34,093 nucleotides of DNA from Thauera sp. UBA6194 (GCA_002422685.1 DITC01000068.1:1-34093), one strand, 5' to 3'. Counted from the stretch's first letter, positions 1 through 7,903 are shown. Made by a program: numbers and translations. The notes: generated from the letters alone by a model not told the origin.

Positions 1-411
1 CATCGAGAAGCCGCGCACCACCTTGGCGCGCGGCACCGCGAGCATCGAGGTGGTGAGCGGATAGGTGACCTGGTCCTCGACCACCTGCGGCGCCTGGCCG
101 GGGTAGTCGGTGTAGACGATGACCTGCACGTCCGACAGGTCGGGCAGCGCATCCAGCGGGGTGTGCCTGACCGCGTAGAGGCCGCCGCCGATCAGGAACA
201 GGGTGGCGAGCAGCACCAGGAAGACGTTGCGCGCGGACCAGTCGATGACACGATCGAGGACGCCGGCGGAGGCGCCTGCGGCTGGCGCGGCATCGGCGGC
301 GACAGGATCGTCAGCATGTTTGGGCTGCGCGGTGTCGGCGGCGATGGACACCGCGCCAGCGGGCCCGGCGGTGGCGGACGCAGCGGCCGGAGGGTTCAGG
401 GGTGGCTGCAT
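1..411 (-). CDS. cusA: Copper/silver efflux RND transporter permease CusA (N-terminal part)
   Basis: Only the first 137 codons are in the window; the gene continues past the left edge. The product would be the inner-membrane proton-driven pump of a CusCBA-type tripartite exporter. It shows an Ala/Pro-rich N-terminal stretch of about 50 residues, a first membrane helix at about residues 57-78, then the CusA/CzcA-type hallmark LDALPDLSDVQVIVYTDYPG around residues 84-103. The start is an ATG one base after the cusB stop (TGAGATG), which supports translational coupling. The Ala/Pro-rich N-terminus is longer than I expect for CusA. Family assignment is firm; the substrate (Cu/Ag rather than Zn/Co/Cd) is inferred from the CusB and CusF neighbours. 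Confidence 0.9.
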   Translation of the reverse strand, partial: MQPPLNPPAAASATAGPAGAVSIAADTAQPKHADDPVAADAAPAAGASAGVLDRVIDWSARNVFLVLLATLFLIGGGLYAVRHTPLDALPDLSDVQVIVYTDYPGQAPQVVEDQVTYPLTTSMLAVPRAKVVRGFSM

Positions 412-412
412 C

Positions 413-2065
413 TCAGTGCCCCCGGTGGTCGTCGCGGGCGTCGGAGCCGGTGCTGACGACTGCACCGTCTGCCTCCGCGCCATCGGCCCCCGTCCCGCCC
501 GTCCCTTCCGGCGCGGCCACGCCCGGCAGCGGCTCGATGCCGGTGACGATGTACTCGCCCGGTTCGCCCGCCTCGAACACGAAGCGCACCGGCGTGCCGG
601 GCGCGATGTCCTTCACCAGGCCGGGCTCGGCGATGAGGAAATCCATGGTCATCGCCGGCCAGCTCAGCGCCGGGAGTTCGCCGTGGGTCAGCGTGAGGCT
701 GCCGGCTTCGGCGTCGATGGCGTCGAGCGTGCCCTCGGTTTCGTAGCTCGGCGCGGCCATTTGTTCGCTGGCATCGGCCTCCATCAGGTTCGACAGCGCG
801 GCCTTCAACTGGCTCTCCGAATCGATCAGGAAGTTGGCCGACACCACGACGCGATCGCCCGCCTGCACGCCTTCGAGCACCTCCACCACCTCGCGGCCGC
901 GTTCGCCCAGCTTCACCGGCTGCGGCTTGAAGCGCCCTTCGTCGAGCGCGATCAACACCACACGGCGCTCGCCGTCGTCGATGATCGCCGAGCTCGGCAC
1001 CACCGTCCTCGGGCTGGCGTCGCCCGCCGCGAGCGCGACCTGCGCGAACATGCCCGGGCGCAGCAGGCCCTCGGCGTTGTCCAGTTCCAGCCGCACACGC
1101 GTGCTGCGGGTGGCTGCATCCAGCGTCGGGTAGAGATAGGCCACACGCGCATCGAAGCTGCGCCCGGGCCAGGCGTCGAGTGTGACCTGCGCACCCTGGC
1201 CAACCTGCACGCGGGCAAGATCCTGCTCGTACACGTCGGCGATGATCCATACCTTCGACAGGTCCGCGATGCGGAACAGCGCCTCGCCGGGCATGAAGCG
1301 CCCGCCTTCGATCGCCATCTTCTCGAGCACGACGCCGCTTGCCGGGGCGTGGAAGACCTGGCGCGCACCGGCCTGGCCGGCGACCTGCAGGTTGCGCAGG
1401 CGCGCGCGCGTCGCCTCGGCCAGGCGGCGGGCGGATTCGCTCGCCAGCGCATCATGGGCCGCGCTCTGGCTGGCCAGGCGCTCGGCGATGCGCAACTCCT
1501 CGCCGGTCGATTGCAGCTCCGGGCTGTAGGCGGTGAACAGCGGCTGGCCCTTCTTCACCACGTCGCCCACGGCATTCACATGCAGACGCTCGATCCAGCC
1601 CTCGAAGCGCGGCGCCACCACCACCTGGCGACGCTCGTCGATCTCGATGCGACCGCTGGCGCGCACCGCCGCGTCCACCGTGCGCATCTCGACCCGCGCC
1701 GTCTTCACGCCCAGGGTCTGCATGCGCGCCGGGCTGACCGCCACCGCGCCGCTGTCGTCGGGCCGGTCGTCGGCATAGACCGGGATGTAGTCCATGCCCA
1801 TCGAGTCCTTCTTCGGCTCCGGCGAGGTGTCGGGCAGACCCATCGGGTTGCGGTAGTAGAGGATCTGGCGTTCGCCCGCGGTGGCCGGCGCGGCCGCGGC
1901 CGTGGCGACGGACGCTGGAGCCGCGGCAGGACCGCCCTCGGCGGCCAGCGCCATGGGCGCCGCCGCATGTTGCACCTGCGCAACCCAGTACCCCGCAGCC
2001 GCGGCGACCGCCACGGCGATGGTCACGACGATGGCGATCGTCGTCATCCGGATGGCAGCGCTCAC
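413..2065 (-). CDS. cusB: RND efflux periplasmic adaptor CusB with C-terminal CusF-like domain
   Basis: This is the membrane-fusion subunit linking the CusA pump to the CusC channel, and it may hand Cu(I)/Ag(I) to the pump. In order there is an N-terminal membrane anchor (about residues 8-28), an Ala-rich linker, a heavy-metal-binding domain (about 68-97, with the motifs YYRNPMGLPDTSP and KKDSMGMDYIPVY), the barrel-sandwich and hairpin adaptor core, and a C-terminal CusF fold (about 440-525). The CusF part has the His...Trp-Pro-x-Met-Thr-Met set (THGELPALSWPAMTM) that binds Cu(I) in E. coli CusF. The start is a GTG that overlaps the cusC stop as GTGA; an ATG lies six codons further in. At about 550 residues it is longer than typical CusB because of the fused CusF domain. 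Confidence 0.93.
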   Translation of the reverse strand: MSAAIRMTTIAIVVTIAVAVAAAAGYWVAQVQHAAAPMALAAEGGPAAAPASVATAAAAPATAGERQILYYRNPMGLPDTSPEPKKDSMGMDYIPVYADDRPDDSGAVAVSPARMQTLGVKTARVEMRTVDAAVRASGRIEIDERRQVVVAPRFEGWIERLHVNAVGDVVKKGQPLFTAYSPELQSTGEELRIAERLASQSAAHDALASESARRLAEATRARLRNLQVAGQAGARQVFHAPASGVVLEKMAIEGGRFMPGEALFRIADLSKVWIIADVYEQDLARVQVGQGAQVTLDAWPGRSFDARVAYLYPTLDAATRSTRVRLELDNAEGLLRPGMFAQVALAAGDASPRTVVPSSAIIDDGERRVVLIALDEGRFKPQPVKLGERGREVVEVLEGVQAGDRVVVSANFLIDSESQLKAALSNLMEADASEQMAAPSYETEGTLDAIDAEAGSLTLTHGELPALSWPAMTMDFLIAEPGLVKDIAPGTPVRFVFEAGEPGEYIVTGIEPLPGVAAPEGTGGTGADGAEADGAVVSTGSDARDDHRGH

Positions 2066-3402
2066 TTCGGTTCCCCAGTCAGTTTTCTGATTTCTGCCAG
2101 CGCCAGCCGGGTCTCGAGCTCGGTCTGCAGGCGTCGTGTGCGGATGTCGATGAGCTGGCGCTCGGCCTCGATCACGCTGTCGAAATCGACCGTGCCGCTG
2201 GCGAGCGCCGCGCGGCTCGCGTCACGGGTGGCCTGCGCCTGCGGCAACAGGGTGTGATCGAGCAGGCGCAGGGTCTCGCGGCCCTGGGCGTACATCGACC
2301 AGGCGCTGCCGAGCTCACCCGTCGCACGCGCTTTGGCGTCGTCGCGCCGGGCCTCGGCCGCCAGCAGCAGGTATTCGGCCTCGCGCTCCTTCGCACGGCG
2401 GCTGGATTGCTGCAGCGGAATCATCACCTCGAACATCACGTCCCAGGACGACTTGCCTTCATCAGGGCGATTGTTGGTCACGCCCACGGCGAAATCCGGC
2501 AGGCGATCCTGGTAGGTGCGCGCGCGCTCGGCGCGGGCGACGTCGATGCCGTTGGCCGCCACCTGGACTTCGGGATTGACGCTTGCCATCGAATCGAACA
2601 GCGCAGCCGGCGTCAGCCCCTCGGGCAAGGGCGCGGGATCGGCGGGCGCGGCGAGCGGCGCATCATGCGCGCGCCCGAGCAGACCGTTGAGCCCGGCCGC
2701 CAGACCCGTGCGGCGCTGCTCGATCTCGACCAGTGCCAGGCGCTGCGCGGTGATCTCGCGCTGCATGCGCAGCACCGCCTGCTGCGGCAGCAGGCCGAGC
2801 TCGTAGCGGGTGAGGCTGAGATCCTCCAGGCCTTGCAGCAGCGTCAGCGCATCGCGGTTGAGCCCCTGTTCGCGATCGGCGGCGTAATAGCGCAGCCATA
2901 GCGCCTCGATCTTCGCCGCCAGCTCGGTCCACGCGGCGTCGCGCATCGCGTCGCTCTGCGTGGCCTGGGCCGCGGCGGCCTTCACGGCGAGCTCGCGCTT
3001 GCCCCAGCCGGGCAGCGGCTGGACGATGCGGTAGCGCGTCTCGCCCACCTGCCCCGGCAGCAGCGAGGCCGAGCGCCCGCTCATGGTGTTGGTGGTGTCC
3101 ATCAGCTCGAGCTCGAAGCGCGGGTCGGGCAGCGCGCCGGCGGGCGTCACGCGCTCATGGGCAGCCGACGCCTCCGCCCGCGCAGCGGCAAAGCCGGGGT
3201 TGCTGTGGCGCGCATAGTCGATCAGCGCCTGGGGGCTCGAGCCGAGCATCGGGGCGTCGGGCGAGCCCTGAGTCCAGGCACTGCCGCTTCCCAGCGTGAG
3301 CGCGATAACCAGTGCAAGCGCTGCAGGGCGTGGCAGTTGAGATGAGCCTGATGCAAACGGGGATGTCATCGAGAAACGATTCCGGCAGGCGGTGAAGTGC
3401 AT
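2062..3402 (-). CDS. cusC: TolC-family outer membrane efflux protein CusC
   Basis: This is the outer-membrane channel of the CusCBA exporter, of the TolC / outer membrane efflux protein family. It begins with a cleavable-looking signal sequence (hydrophobic ALALVIALTLGSGSAW). Two long coiled-coil repeats follow, with family signatures such as FAAARAEASAAHERV near the N-terminus and TRYELGLLPQQAVLRMQ midway. The gene ends in a 4-base overlap with cusB. I chose the ATG at 3402 because GGGAAGGG lies about 10 bases upstream; an ATG at 3369 (MTSPFAS) is a credible alternative. No lipobox is obvious, unlike E. coli CusC. About 100 bases separate it from cusF upstream. Confidence 0.88.
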   Translation of the reverse strand: MHFTACRNRFSMTSPFASGSSQLPRPAALALVIALTLGSGSAWTQGSPDAPMLGSSPQALIDYARHSNPGFAAARAEASAAHERVTPAGALPDPRFELELMDTTNTMSGRSASLLPGQVGETRYRIVQPLPGWGKRELAVKAAAAQATQSDAMRDAAWTELAAKIEALWLRYYAADREQGLNRDALTLLQGLEDLSLTRYELGLLPQQAVLRMQREITAQRLALVEIEQRRTGLAAGLNGLLGRAHDAPLAAPADPAPLPEGLTPAALFDSMASVNPEVQVAANGIDVARAERARTYQDRLPDFAVGVTNNRPDEGKSSWDVMFEVMIPLQQSSRRAKEREAEYLLLAAEARRDDAKARATGELGSAWSMYAQGRETLRLLDHTLLPQAQATRDASRAALASGTVDFDSVIEAERQLIDIRTRRLQTELETRLALAEIRKLTGEPK

Positions 3403-3504
3403 GCGCAGGGCCCTTCCCCACTCGCTTCGTCGTCCAGCCACTCCGTGGAGCATCCCCACGGCGGGCGGGTCAGAGTGGAACGCGACGCACCTGCGAGCCA
3501 GGCG

Positions 3505-3852
3505 TCACTGGGCAGCTTCGAGCGAGGTCACGGTCAGCTCACTGCCGACCTTCTCGGCCGCGAAGCGGATCTTGTCGCCCACCTTGACTCGATCGAGCAG
3601 GCCCGGCTCAGCTGCGCGGAACGCCATGGTCATCGGCGGCATGCCGAGCGTTGCGAGCGGACCATGCGAAATGGTGAGCTTGCCCGCCGTCTTGTCGACC
3701 TTCTTGACCGTGCCCTCGGCCAGCTTTGCATCGGTCTCGGCGGGGGCGCTGACACCCTCGTGATGGGCAGCGTGATCGACCTGCGCGAATGCCACCGGGG
3801 CCGTGCCACCCAGAAGCGCCAGGAGCGCAGTGGTGATGAGCTTCTTCTTCAT
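3505..3852 (-). CDS. cusF: Periplasmic copper-binding protein, CusF-like
   Basis: This is a small periplasmic Cu(I)/Ag(I) chaperone of about 115 residues, at the head of the cusFCBA arm. It has an N-terminal signal peptide (MKKKLITTALLALL, cleavage probably after AFA). The CusF domain follows with the metal-ligand segment ISHGPLATLGMPPMTMAF. Compared with the CusF domain fused to CusB, the usual cation-pi Trp (SWPAMTM) is replaced by Met (GMPPMTM) while the His and both downstream Met ligands are kept. A good ribosome binding site (GGAG) precedes the ATG at 3852, so in-frame codons further upstream are unlikely to be used. Confidence 0.92.
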   Translation of the reverse strand: MKKKLITTALLALLGGTAPVAFAQVDHAAHHEGVSAPAETDAKLAEGTVKKVDKTAGKLTISHGPLATLGMPPMTMAFRAAEPGLLDRVKVGDKIRFAAEKVGSELTVTSLEAAQ

Positions 3853-3904
3853 GATGGGCTTCTCCAAGGCTTGGATTTCCGTGTGAACTTCGAGAGTCGG
3901 CACG

Positions 3905-3910
3905 ATTATG
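3905..3910 (-). promoter_or_regulatory. Candidate -10 for the cusFCBA arm
   Basis: On the minus strand the hexamer reads CATAAT, about 55 bases upstream of the cusF start. No recognisable -35 lies at the right distance. A TTACA-type box sits about 45 bases further upstream. That arrangement fits an activator-dependent promoter, but it is an inference from spacing alone. Confidence 0.4.
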
Positions 3911-3943
3911 CGAAGCGCTCACCGACGGGACGCTGACGCACGG

Positions 3944-3959
3944 ATTACATTTCTGTCAG
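3944..3959. promoter_or_regulatory. Response-regulator box 1 (cusF side)
   Basis: The sequence ATTACATTTCTGTCAG is an imperfect form of TTACA-N4-TGTAA, centred about 45 bases upstream of the candidate cusF -10. It matches the second box at 4011-4026 over 13 consecutive bases (ATTACATTTCTGT). Dyads like this are typical binding sites for OmpR-family metal-response regulators (CusR/CopR/CzcR); the assignment comes from the motif and its location. Confidence 0.55.
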
Positions 3960-4010
3960 CCAAGCTTGATCGTGCCGACCATGCCGGCCTGTCATCGGCC
4001 TGACCTGGAA

Positions 4011-4026
4011 ATTACATTTCTGTAAG
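4011..4026. promoter_or_regulatory. Response-regulator box 2 (cusR side)
   Basis: The sequence ATTACATTTCTGTAAG contains a perfect TTACA-TTTC-TGTAA palindrome, 70 bases upstream of the cusR remnant start. Its start is 67 bases from that of box 1. A weak -10 (CAAAAT, 4053-4058) lies downstream of it. It is probably the operator for the cusRS arm. Confidence 0.55.
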
Positions 4027-4095
4027 CGCGGGACTTATCCGGCATCCGGGGGCAAAATCGGCCTCGGGCAGCACGAAGCACACAGAAGCAAAACC

Positions 4096-4488
4096 ATGAA
4101 AATTCTGATCGTCGAAGACGACGTGAAGGCCGGTGACGCCCTCCGCCAGGGGCTGGCCGAGGCCGGATTCGTCGTCGACCTTGCAAGAGACGACTTCCAT
4201 GGGCTCCATCGCTCACTTGCTGGCGACGATGACCTCATCGCGCCGGACGTGATGCTGCCGTCGCTCGATGGCTGGGGAATCCTCCGGACACGGCCGCGCA
4301 AGGGTGAAGTATTGCCCCGCTCACTCATCGCCTCGCAGGTGTGGGACATGAACTTCGACGGCGACACCAACGTGATCGACTTTGCCGCGCGCAGCTTGCG
4401 CGCGAAGGTCGATACCCCCTTTGAACCGAAGCTGATCCACAGCGTGCGGGGCATGGGCTCCGTGCTCGAGGCGATGGAGCCGAACTGA
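4096..4488 (+). pseudogene. cusR: Response regulator CusR remnant with internal in-frame deletion
   Basis: The frame is open for 130 residues, but an OmpR/CusR-family regulator is about 225. Residues 1-64 are a receiver start (MKILIVEDD acidic pocket, phosphoacceptor Asp51 in PDVMLPSLDGW). They run directly at about residues 65-69 into the last part of a winged-helix domain (KGEVLPRSLIASQVWDMNF onward). About 95 residues are missing: the second half of the receiver with its conserved Thr/Ser and Lys, the linker and the first part of the DNA-binding domain. The recognition-helix region is also altered (VIDFAARSLRAKVD where the family usually has VIDVAVRRLRAK-D). I infer loss of normal function. 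The reading frame into cusS is kept, with cusS starting 2 bases after the stop. A novel short protein is possible but less likely. Confidence 0.82.
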
Positions 4489-4490
4489 CG

Positions 4491-5891
4491 ATGATCCGCA
4501 TTCAATCGCTGACGGCGCGCCTGGCAACACTTTTTGCCGTCCTCACCGCAAGCCTGCTCGTACTCGTTGCGGTGTTGTTTGGTCGCATGCTGGACGCGCA
4601 TTTCGAGGAGCTGGACATGCACGAGTTGCAGGGCAAGGTCACGCTCATCCGCAACGCGCTGCAGAATGTTGCGGCGACCGGGGGGCGATCGGAGCGCGTT
4701 GAGGCGCTCGAACGCGCCTTCCTCGGACACGAAAGTGTCGGTGTCCTGCTTCGCGACGGCGCGGGACGCGTCCTGCACATCATCCATCCCGAGCATTTCA
4801 CCGCTGCCCAGCGGGCAGGCGAGCGCCTTTCTGACGCCTTGGCCGACTGGACAGTGGATGAGCGCCCCCATCGAGGCGTTGAGGTCAGCATCGCGCTACC
4901 GAGCCTTGGGCCGAAGGAGCAGACGATCGAGGCGCTGGTCGCCCTCGATCTGTCACATCACGTCCACTTCCTCGCGTCGGTGAGAAATGCGACGTGGGCG
5001 GGCGTCATCGTCGCTGCCTTGGCGGCGGCGCTATTCGGCTGGTTTGCCGCGCACCGGGGCCTCGCCCCCCTGCGCCGGGTCACCGAAACCGCCCGCAGGC
5101 TGTCGGCACGGCAACTCGCCGAGCGTCTCGCCATCGATGATGCGCCGCTGGAAGTGCGCGACCACGTCGAAGCCTTCAACGGCATGCTCGCTCGGCTCGA
5201 AGCCGCTTTCCAGCGGCTCGGCGACTATTCGGCGGACATCGCCCACGAACTGCGTACGCCGATCTCGAACCTGATGACCCAGACCCAGGTCGCGCTGTCG
5301 CGGCCGCGCACGAATGCCGAATATCAGGACATCCTGGCCTCGAACCTCGAGGAATATGAGCGCATCGCGCGCATGGTCAGCGACATGCTGTTCCTCGCCA
5401 AGGCCGAAGGAAACTCGCTCGCGCACGCGGGCGAGTCCATCGACCTGGCCCGCGAGGCAGACGCACTGATCGATTTCTACGAAGCCCTGGCCGAGGAGCG
5501 CCAGATCCGCATCGTGCGCCACGGTCAGGCGTGCGTTCAGGGTGATCGCCTGATGCTGCGGCGCGCCGTGTCGAACCTGATCTCGAACGCACTACGCCAC
5601 ACCCCGGACGGCGGGCAGATCGCGATCAATATCGACGCGGACGCTGCCGGCGCTCGTCTAGCCGTCCGCAACGTCGGTGACCCGATCCCCGCCGATCAGA
5701 TCGAGCGGATCTTCGAACGCTTCCATCGCGGTAGCGCCCAGCGCGAGTCTCGCGGCGAAGGCGCGGGCCTCGGGCTAGCGATCACGCGTTCCATCGTCCA
5801 GGCCCATGGGGGTCAAATTGCTGCGCAGGCCGCCGACGGCGTCACCTGCTTCACGATCACCTTGCCCCACCACGAAGGTCAGTCGCTGTGA
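4491..5891 (+). CDS. cusS: Heavy-metal sensor histidine kinase CusS
   Basis: This is the membrane sensor kinase of a copper/silver two-component system. It has a first membrane helix (about residues 10-31), a periplasmic sensor region (about 32-165), a second helix (about 168-188), a HAMP segment, and a dimerisation domain with phospho-acceptor His252 in DIAHELRTPISN. The ATPase domain has an N box (NLISNALRHTPDGG) and G box (GEGAGLGLAITRSIV). The length of 466 residues is normal and nothing looks broken. It starts 2 bases after the cusR remnant stop, so they are co-transcribed. Its natural partner next door is deleted internally. The last 117 bases overlap the converging flavoprotein gene on the other strand. 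Confidence 0.93.
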   Translation: MIRIQSLTARLATLFAVLTASLLVLVAVLFGRMLDAHFEELDMHELQGKVTLIRNALQNVAATGGRSERVEALERAFLGHESVGVLLRDGAGRVLHIIHPEHFTAAQRAGERLSDALADWTVDERPHRGVEVSIALPSLGPKEQTIEALVALDLSHHVHFLASVRNATWAGVIVAALAAALFGWFAAHRGLAPLRRVTETARRLSARQLAERLAIDDAPLEVRDHVEAFNGMLARLEAAFQRLGDYSADIAHELRTPISNLMTQTQVALSRPRTNAEYQDILASNLEEYERIARMVSDMLFLAKAEGNSLAHAGESIDLAREADALIDFYEALAEERQIRIVRHGQACVQGDRLMLRRAVSNLISNALRHTPDGGQIAINIDADAAGARLAVRNVGDPIPADQIERIFERFHRGSAQRESRGEGAGLGLAITRSIVQAHGGQIAAQAADGVTCFTITLPHHEGQSL

Positions 5892-6992
5892 GGCCAGGCT
5901 GGCCGCTTCGACAGCGCCGGCGACATAGCCCGGAAACTGTAGCGACCACTCGCTGGCGATCCCGGTCAGCCGTCCGCACCAGGGACCGCTTGCGGCCATC
6001 GGAGGGGGCGCTTCGACATGCCGGCCGGCCGAATCCGGATCCGCTGTGGTCGCGGTGTGCGCTTCCCACGCCCAGTCCTGGATGAACTCCGTTATCGGAG
6101 TGGCTGCCTTGGGGCCGAAAAGGCGCGCCATCTGGGCGCGGCAAGCGCCTCGCAGCTGTGCCTCGGGCACACCTCTACGTGCCGTCGCCGGCACGCCGAA
6201 GAACCCGAACAGCGCAGCGCTGCCACCGGGGATCGACGCATCGTGGATCTCGCCAAGCGGTCCGCAGGCGCTTCGGGCTTCGCCGGAGAGACCCTGCTCG
6301 CGCCAGAACGGCGTGTCGTAGATCGCGACATATTTGGCATGCGGCGCCATCCAGGTCGGCGTGTCGCGCCATTGGCGCGACAGCGCCTCCGGCAAAGCCG
6401 GCAAGAAGGCGATGCGAGCCTCGGCCAGCCGGGGCGGCAGCGCGAGCAGCACGTGCGCCGCATGCCAAGTGCTCACACGCCCCGAGGCATCGACGCTCTC
6501 CAGCTCGACCTGCGCCGCGGTGGCACGCAGCGCGCGCACGGAGTAGCCGGTGAAGATCCGCGCGGGATCAAGTCGATGGTGCAAGGCATTGGTCAGCGCC
6601 GCCATGCCGCCCATCAGCCTCATCGAGGGCGGCACGCTCGCGTAGCCGCGCATTCGCGCGGGCGAGGCCTGCGGCGAACGTTCCACCATCATGTCGCCGT
6701 CTTCGAACTGCTCGAAGCGCGTAAGCCCCAGCTCGTCCACCAGTCGATCGAGTTGGCGCTGGTAGCCGGGCCAGAACCACGATGGCCCGAGGTCGAAGCG
6801 GTTGTCGGCTTCCGCCCTGCCATCGAGAACCGAACCCGGCAGCGGCGCCGGCACGGACAGGATGCGCCCACCGAGCACGGCGCGTGCCTCGAGCAGCACA
6901 TAATCCCGGAAACCGCGCTGTTGCAGCAGGTATGCGGCGTACAAGCCGCTCAAGCCGCCGCCGACGATGGCTACGCGTGCTGTCTGCATCAT
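5775..6992 (-). CDS. Flavin amine-oxidase-like FAD-dependent oxidoreductase
   Basis: This is a Rossmann-type flavoprotein of the monoamine-oxidase superfamily. The dinucleotide-binding motif VAIVGGGLSGLYAAYLL follows at once after the start, then LLEARAVLGGRI. Near the C-terminus is the family's second FAD-contact region (FPGYVAGAVEAASLASQRL). The substrate cannot be told. The start at 6992 (ATGATG) overlaps the cupin gene stop, so the two are translationally coupled. After LASQRL, where such proteins usually end, there is an extra tail of about 34 residues without family resemblance, and it coincides almost exactly with the overlap into cusS. This suggests the native stop was lost and translation runs on to a chance stop. 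Confidence 0.82.
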   Translation of the reverse strand: MMQTARVAIVGGGLSGLYAAYLLQQRGFRDYVLLEARAVLGGRILSVPAPLPGSVLDGRAEADNRFDLGPSWFWPGYQRQLDRLVDELGLTRFEQFEDGDMMVERSPQASPARMRGYASVPPSMRLMGGMAALTNALHHRLDPARIFTGYSVRALRATAAQVELESVDASGRVSTWHAAHVLLALPPRLAEARIAFLPALPEALSRQWRDTPTWMAPHAKYVAIYDTPFWREQGLSGEARSACGPLGEIHDASIPGGSAALFGFFGVPATARRGVPEAQLRGACRAQMARLFGPKAATPITEFIQDWAWEAHTATTADPDSAGRHVEAPPPMAASGPWCGRLTGIASEWSLQFPGYVAGAVEAASLASQRLTFVVGQGDREAGDAVGGLRSNLTPMGLDDGTRDR

Positions 6993-7660
6993 CGAACCGT
7001 TCCAGTCGTTCCGCTCGGATGGCCCGTCTTGAGATAAAGTGTGACGCCGCCTGCGCCGGCGACAAACTCCGGATATTCCCCTGCGGGCAGGCGCACCCAA
7101 CTGCCACGGTCGTAAGACTGCTCACCCGCACGCAGCTCGCCCGCCAGCACCAGCACTTCGGCGCTGTCGACCGGATCGGGAAACACCGTCTGCCCGCCAG
7201 CCAACCGCAGCAGGCACACCTGCTCCTCATCGGCGGAAAACAGCGGGCAAAGCTCGCGGCCAGCTTCGCGCCGCCACGACTTGGGCGCGTTCGTATCGAT
7301 GCGTACGCAACGGGTTTCGTGCGGAGGCATCTGCCACAGCTTGACGAAGATGACGGCGCCGTCTTCGCTGAACGGCCGGTGCCCCGAACCCGGCGGATTC
7401 CTCAGGTACCAGCCCGCCGGATAATGGCCGTCCTCATCAGAAAAAATGCCCGACAGGACCAGGATCTCCTCCCCACCGGGATGCTGATGATGCGGAAAGC
7501 GGGCACCCGCCGCATAACGCACGATGCTGGTCGCCCGTGCACGCTCGTCGCCCACGCGGTCCAGCATCACGCGCTCGACACCGGCCTGCGGCGACGCAAT
7601 CCACTGCTGATCCCTGGAAGCAAGCGCGGCGCGGCGGGAAAAATCGGCATTGATGAGCAT
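6989..7660 (-). CDS. Cupin (ChrR-like) double-domain protein
   Basis: The product has 223 residues and appears to be two tandem cupin folds. The first (about residues 25-115) carries a metal-site-like motif, FPHHQHPGGEEILVLSGIF, as in the cupin half of ChrR anti-sigma factors. The second (about 130-210) keeps the fold pattern (AEVLVLAGEL) but lacks the His cluster. There is no N-terminal zinc-binding anti-sigma domain, so a ChrR-type role is not supported. GGAAGA sits 6 bases before the ATG. It is coupled by a 4-base overlap to the downstream flavoprotein, which suggests a joint reaction or a sensor/enzyme pair. The function is unknown. Confidence 0.78.
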   Translation of the reverse strand: MLINADFSRRAALASRDQQWIASPQAGVERVMLDRVGDERARATSIVRYAAGARFPHHQHPGGEEILVLSGIFSDEDGHYPAGWYLRNPPGSGHRPFSEDGAVIFVKLWQMPPHETRCVRIDTNAPKSWRREAGRELCPLFSADEEQVCLLRLAGGQTVFPDPVDSAEVLVLAGELRAGEQSYDRGSWVRLPAGEYPEFVAGAGGVTLYLKTGHPSGTTGTVR

Positions 7661-7903
7661 AGGGGTCTTCCGTTCTATTTCCGGCCTCCAGATGGAGTCG
7701 CCTGGACTCCCCGGCCTTGCAGGGTCTTGCCTCTGAGCGGCAACAGTTTAGGTGAGCCAGATCCGGACTCAAATAGCGGCCGGGCGAGACGAGATCTTCC
7801 GGGCGCAAACCCACGCCATGCACTGGCGGGATCAGGCGCCCGCGAAGAGCGGGGCCGGAGCCGGGCCCAGGCAGGCCCTCCAAGCCAGGGCGCAGGCGGC
7901 CGA

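Noticed and set aside
203..2257. A 684-codon open frame antisense to cusB
   Set aside because: Rich in Arg, Ala, His and Gly with no domain; it is the shadow of cusB/cusC in high-GC DNA.
3443..3461. Hairpin CCGTGG-N7-CCACGG between cusF and cusC as a terminator
   Set aside because: Only 6 bp and no T-tract on either side; at most a weak mRNA structure.
6989..7660. ChrR anti-sigma factor
   Set aside because: It lacks the N-terminal zinc anti-sigma domain and no ECF sigma factor gene is adjacent; only cupin domains are present.
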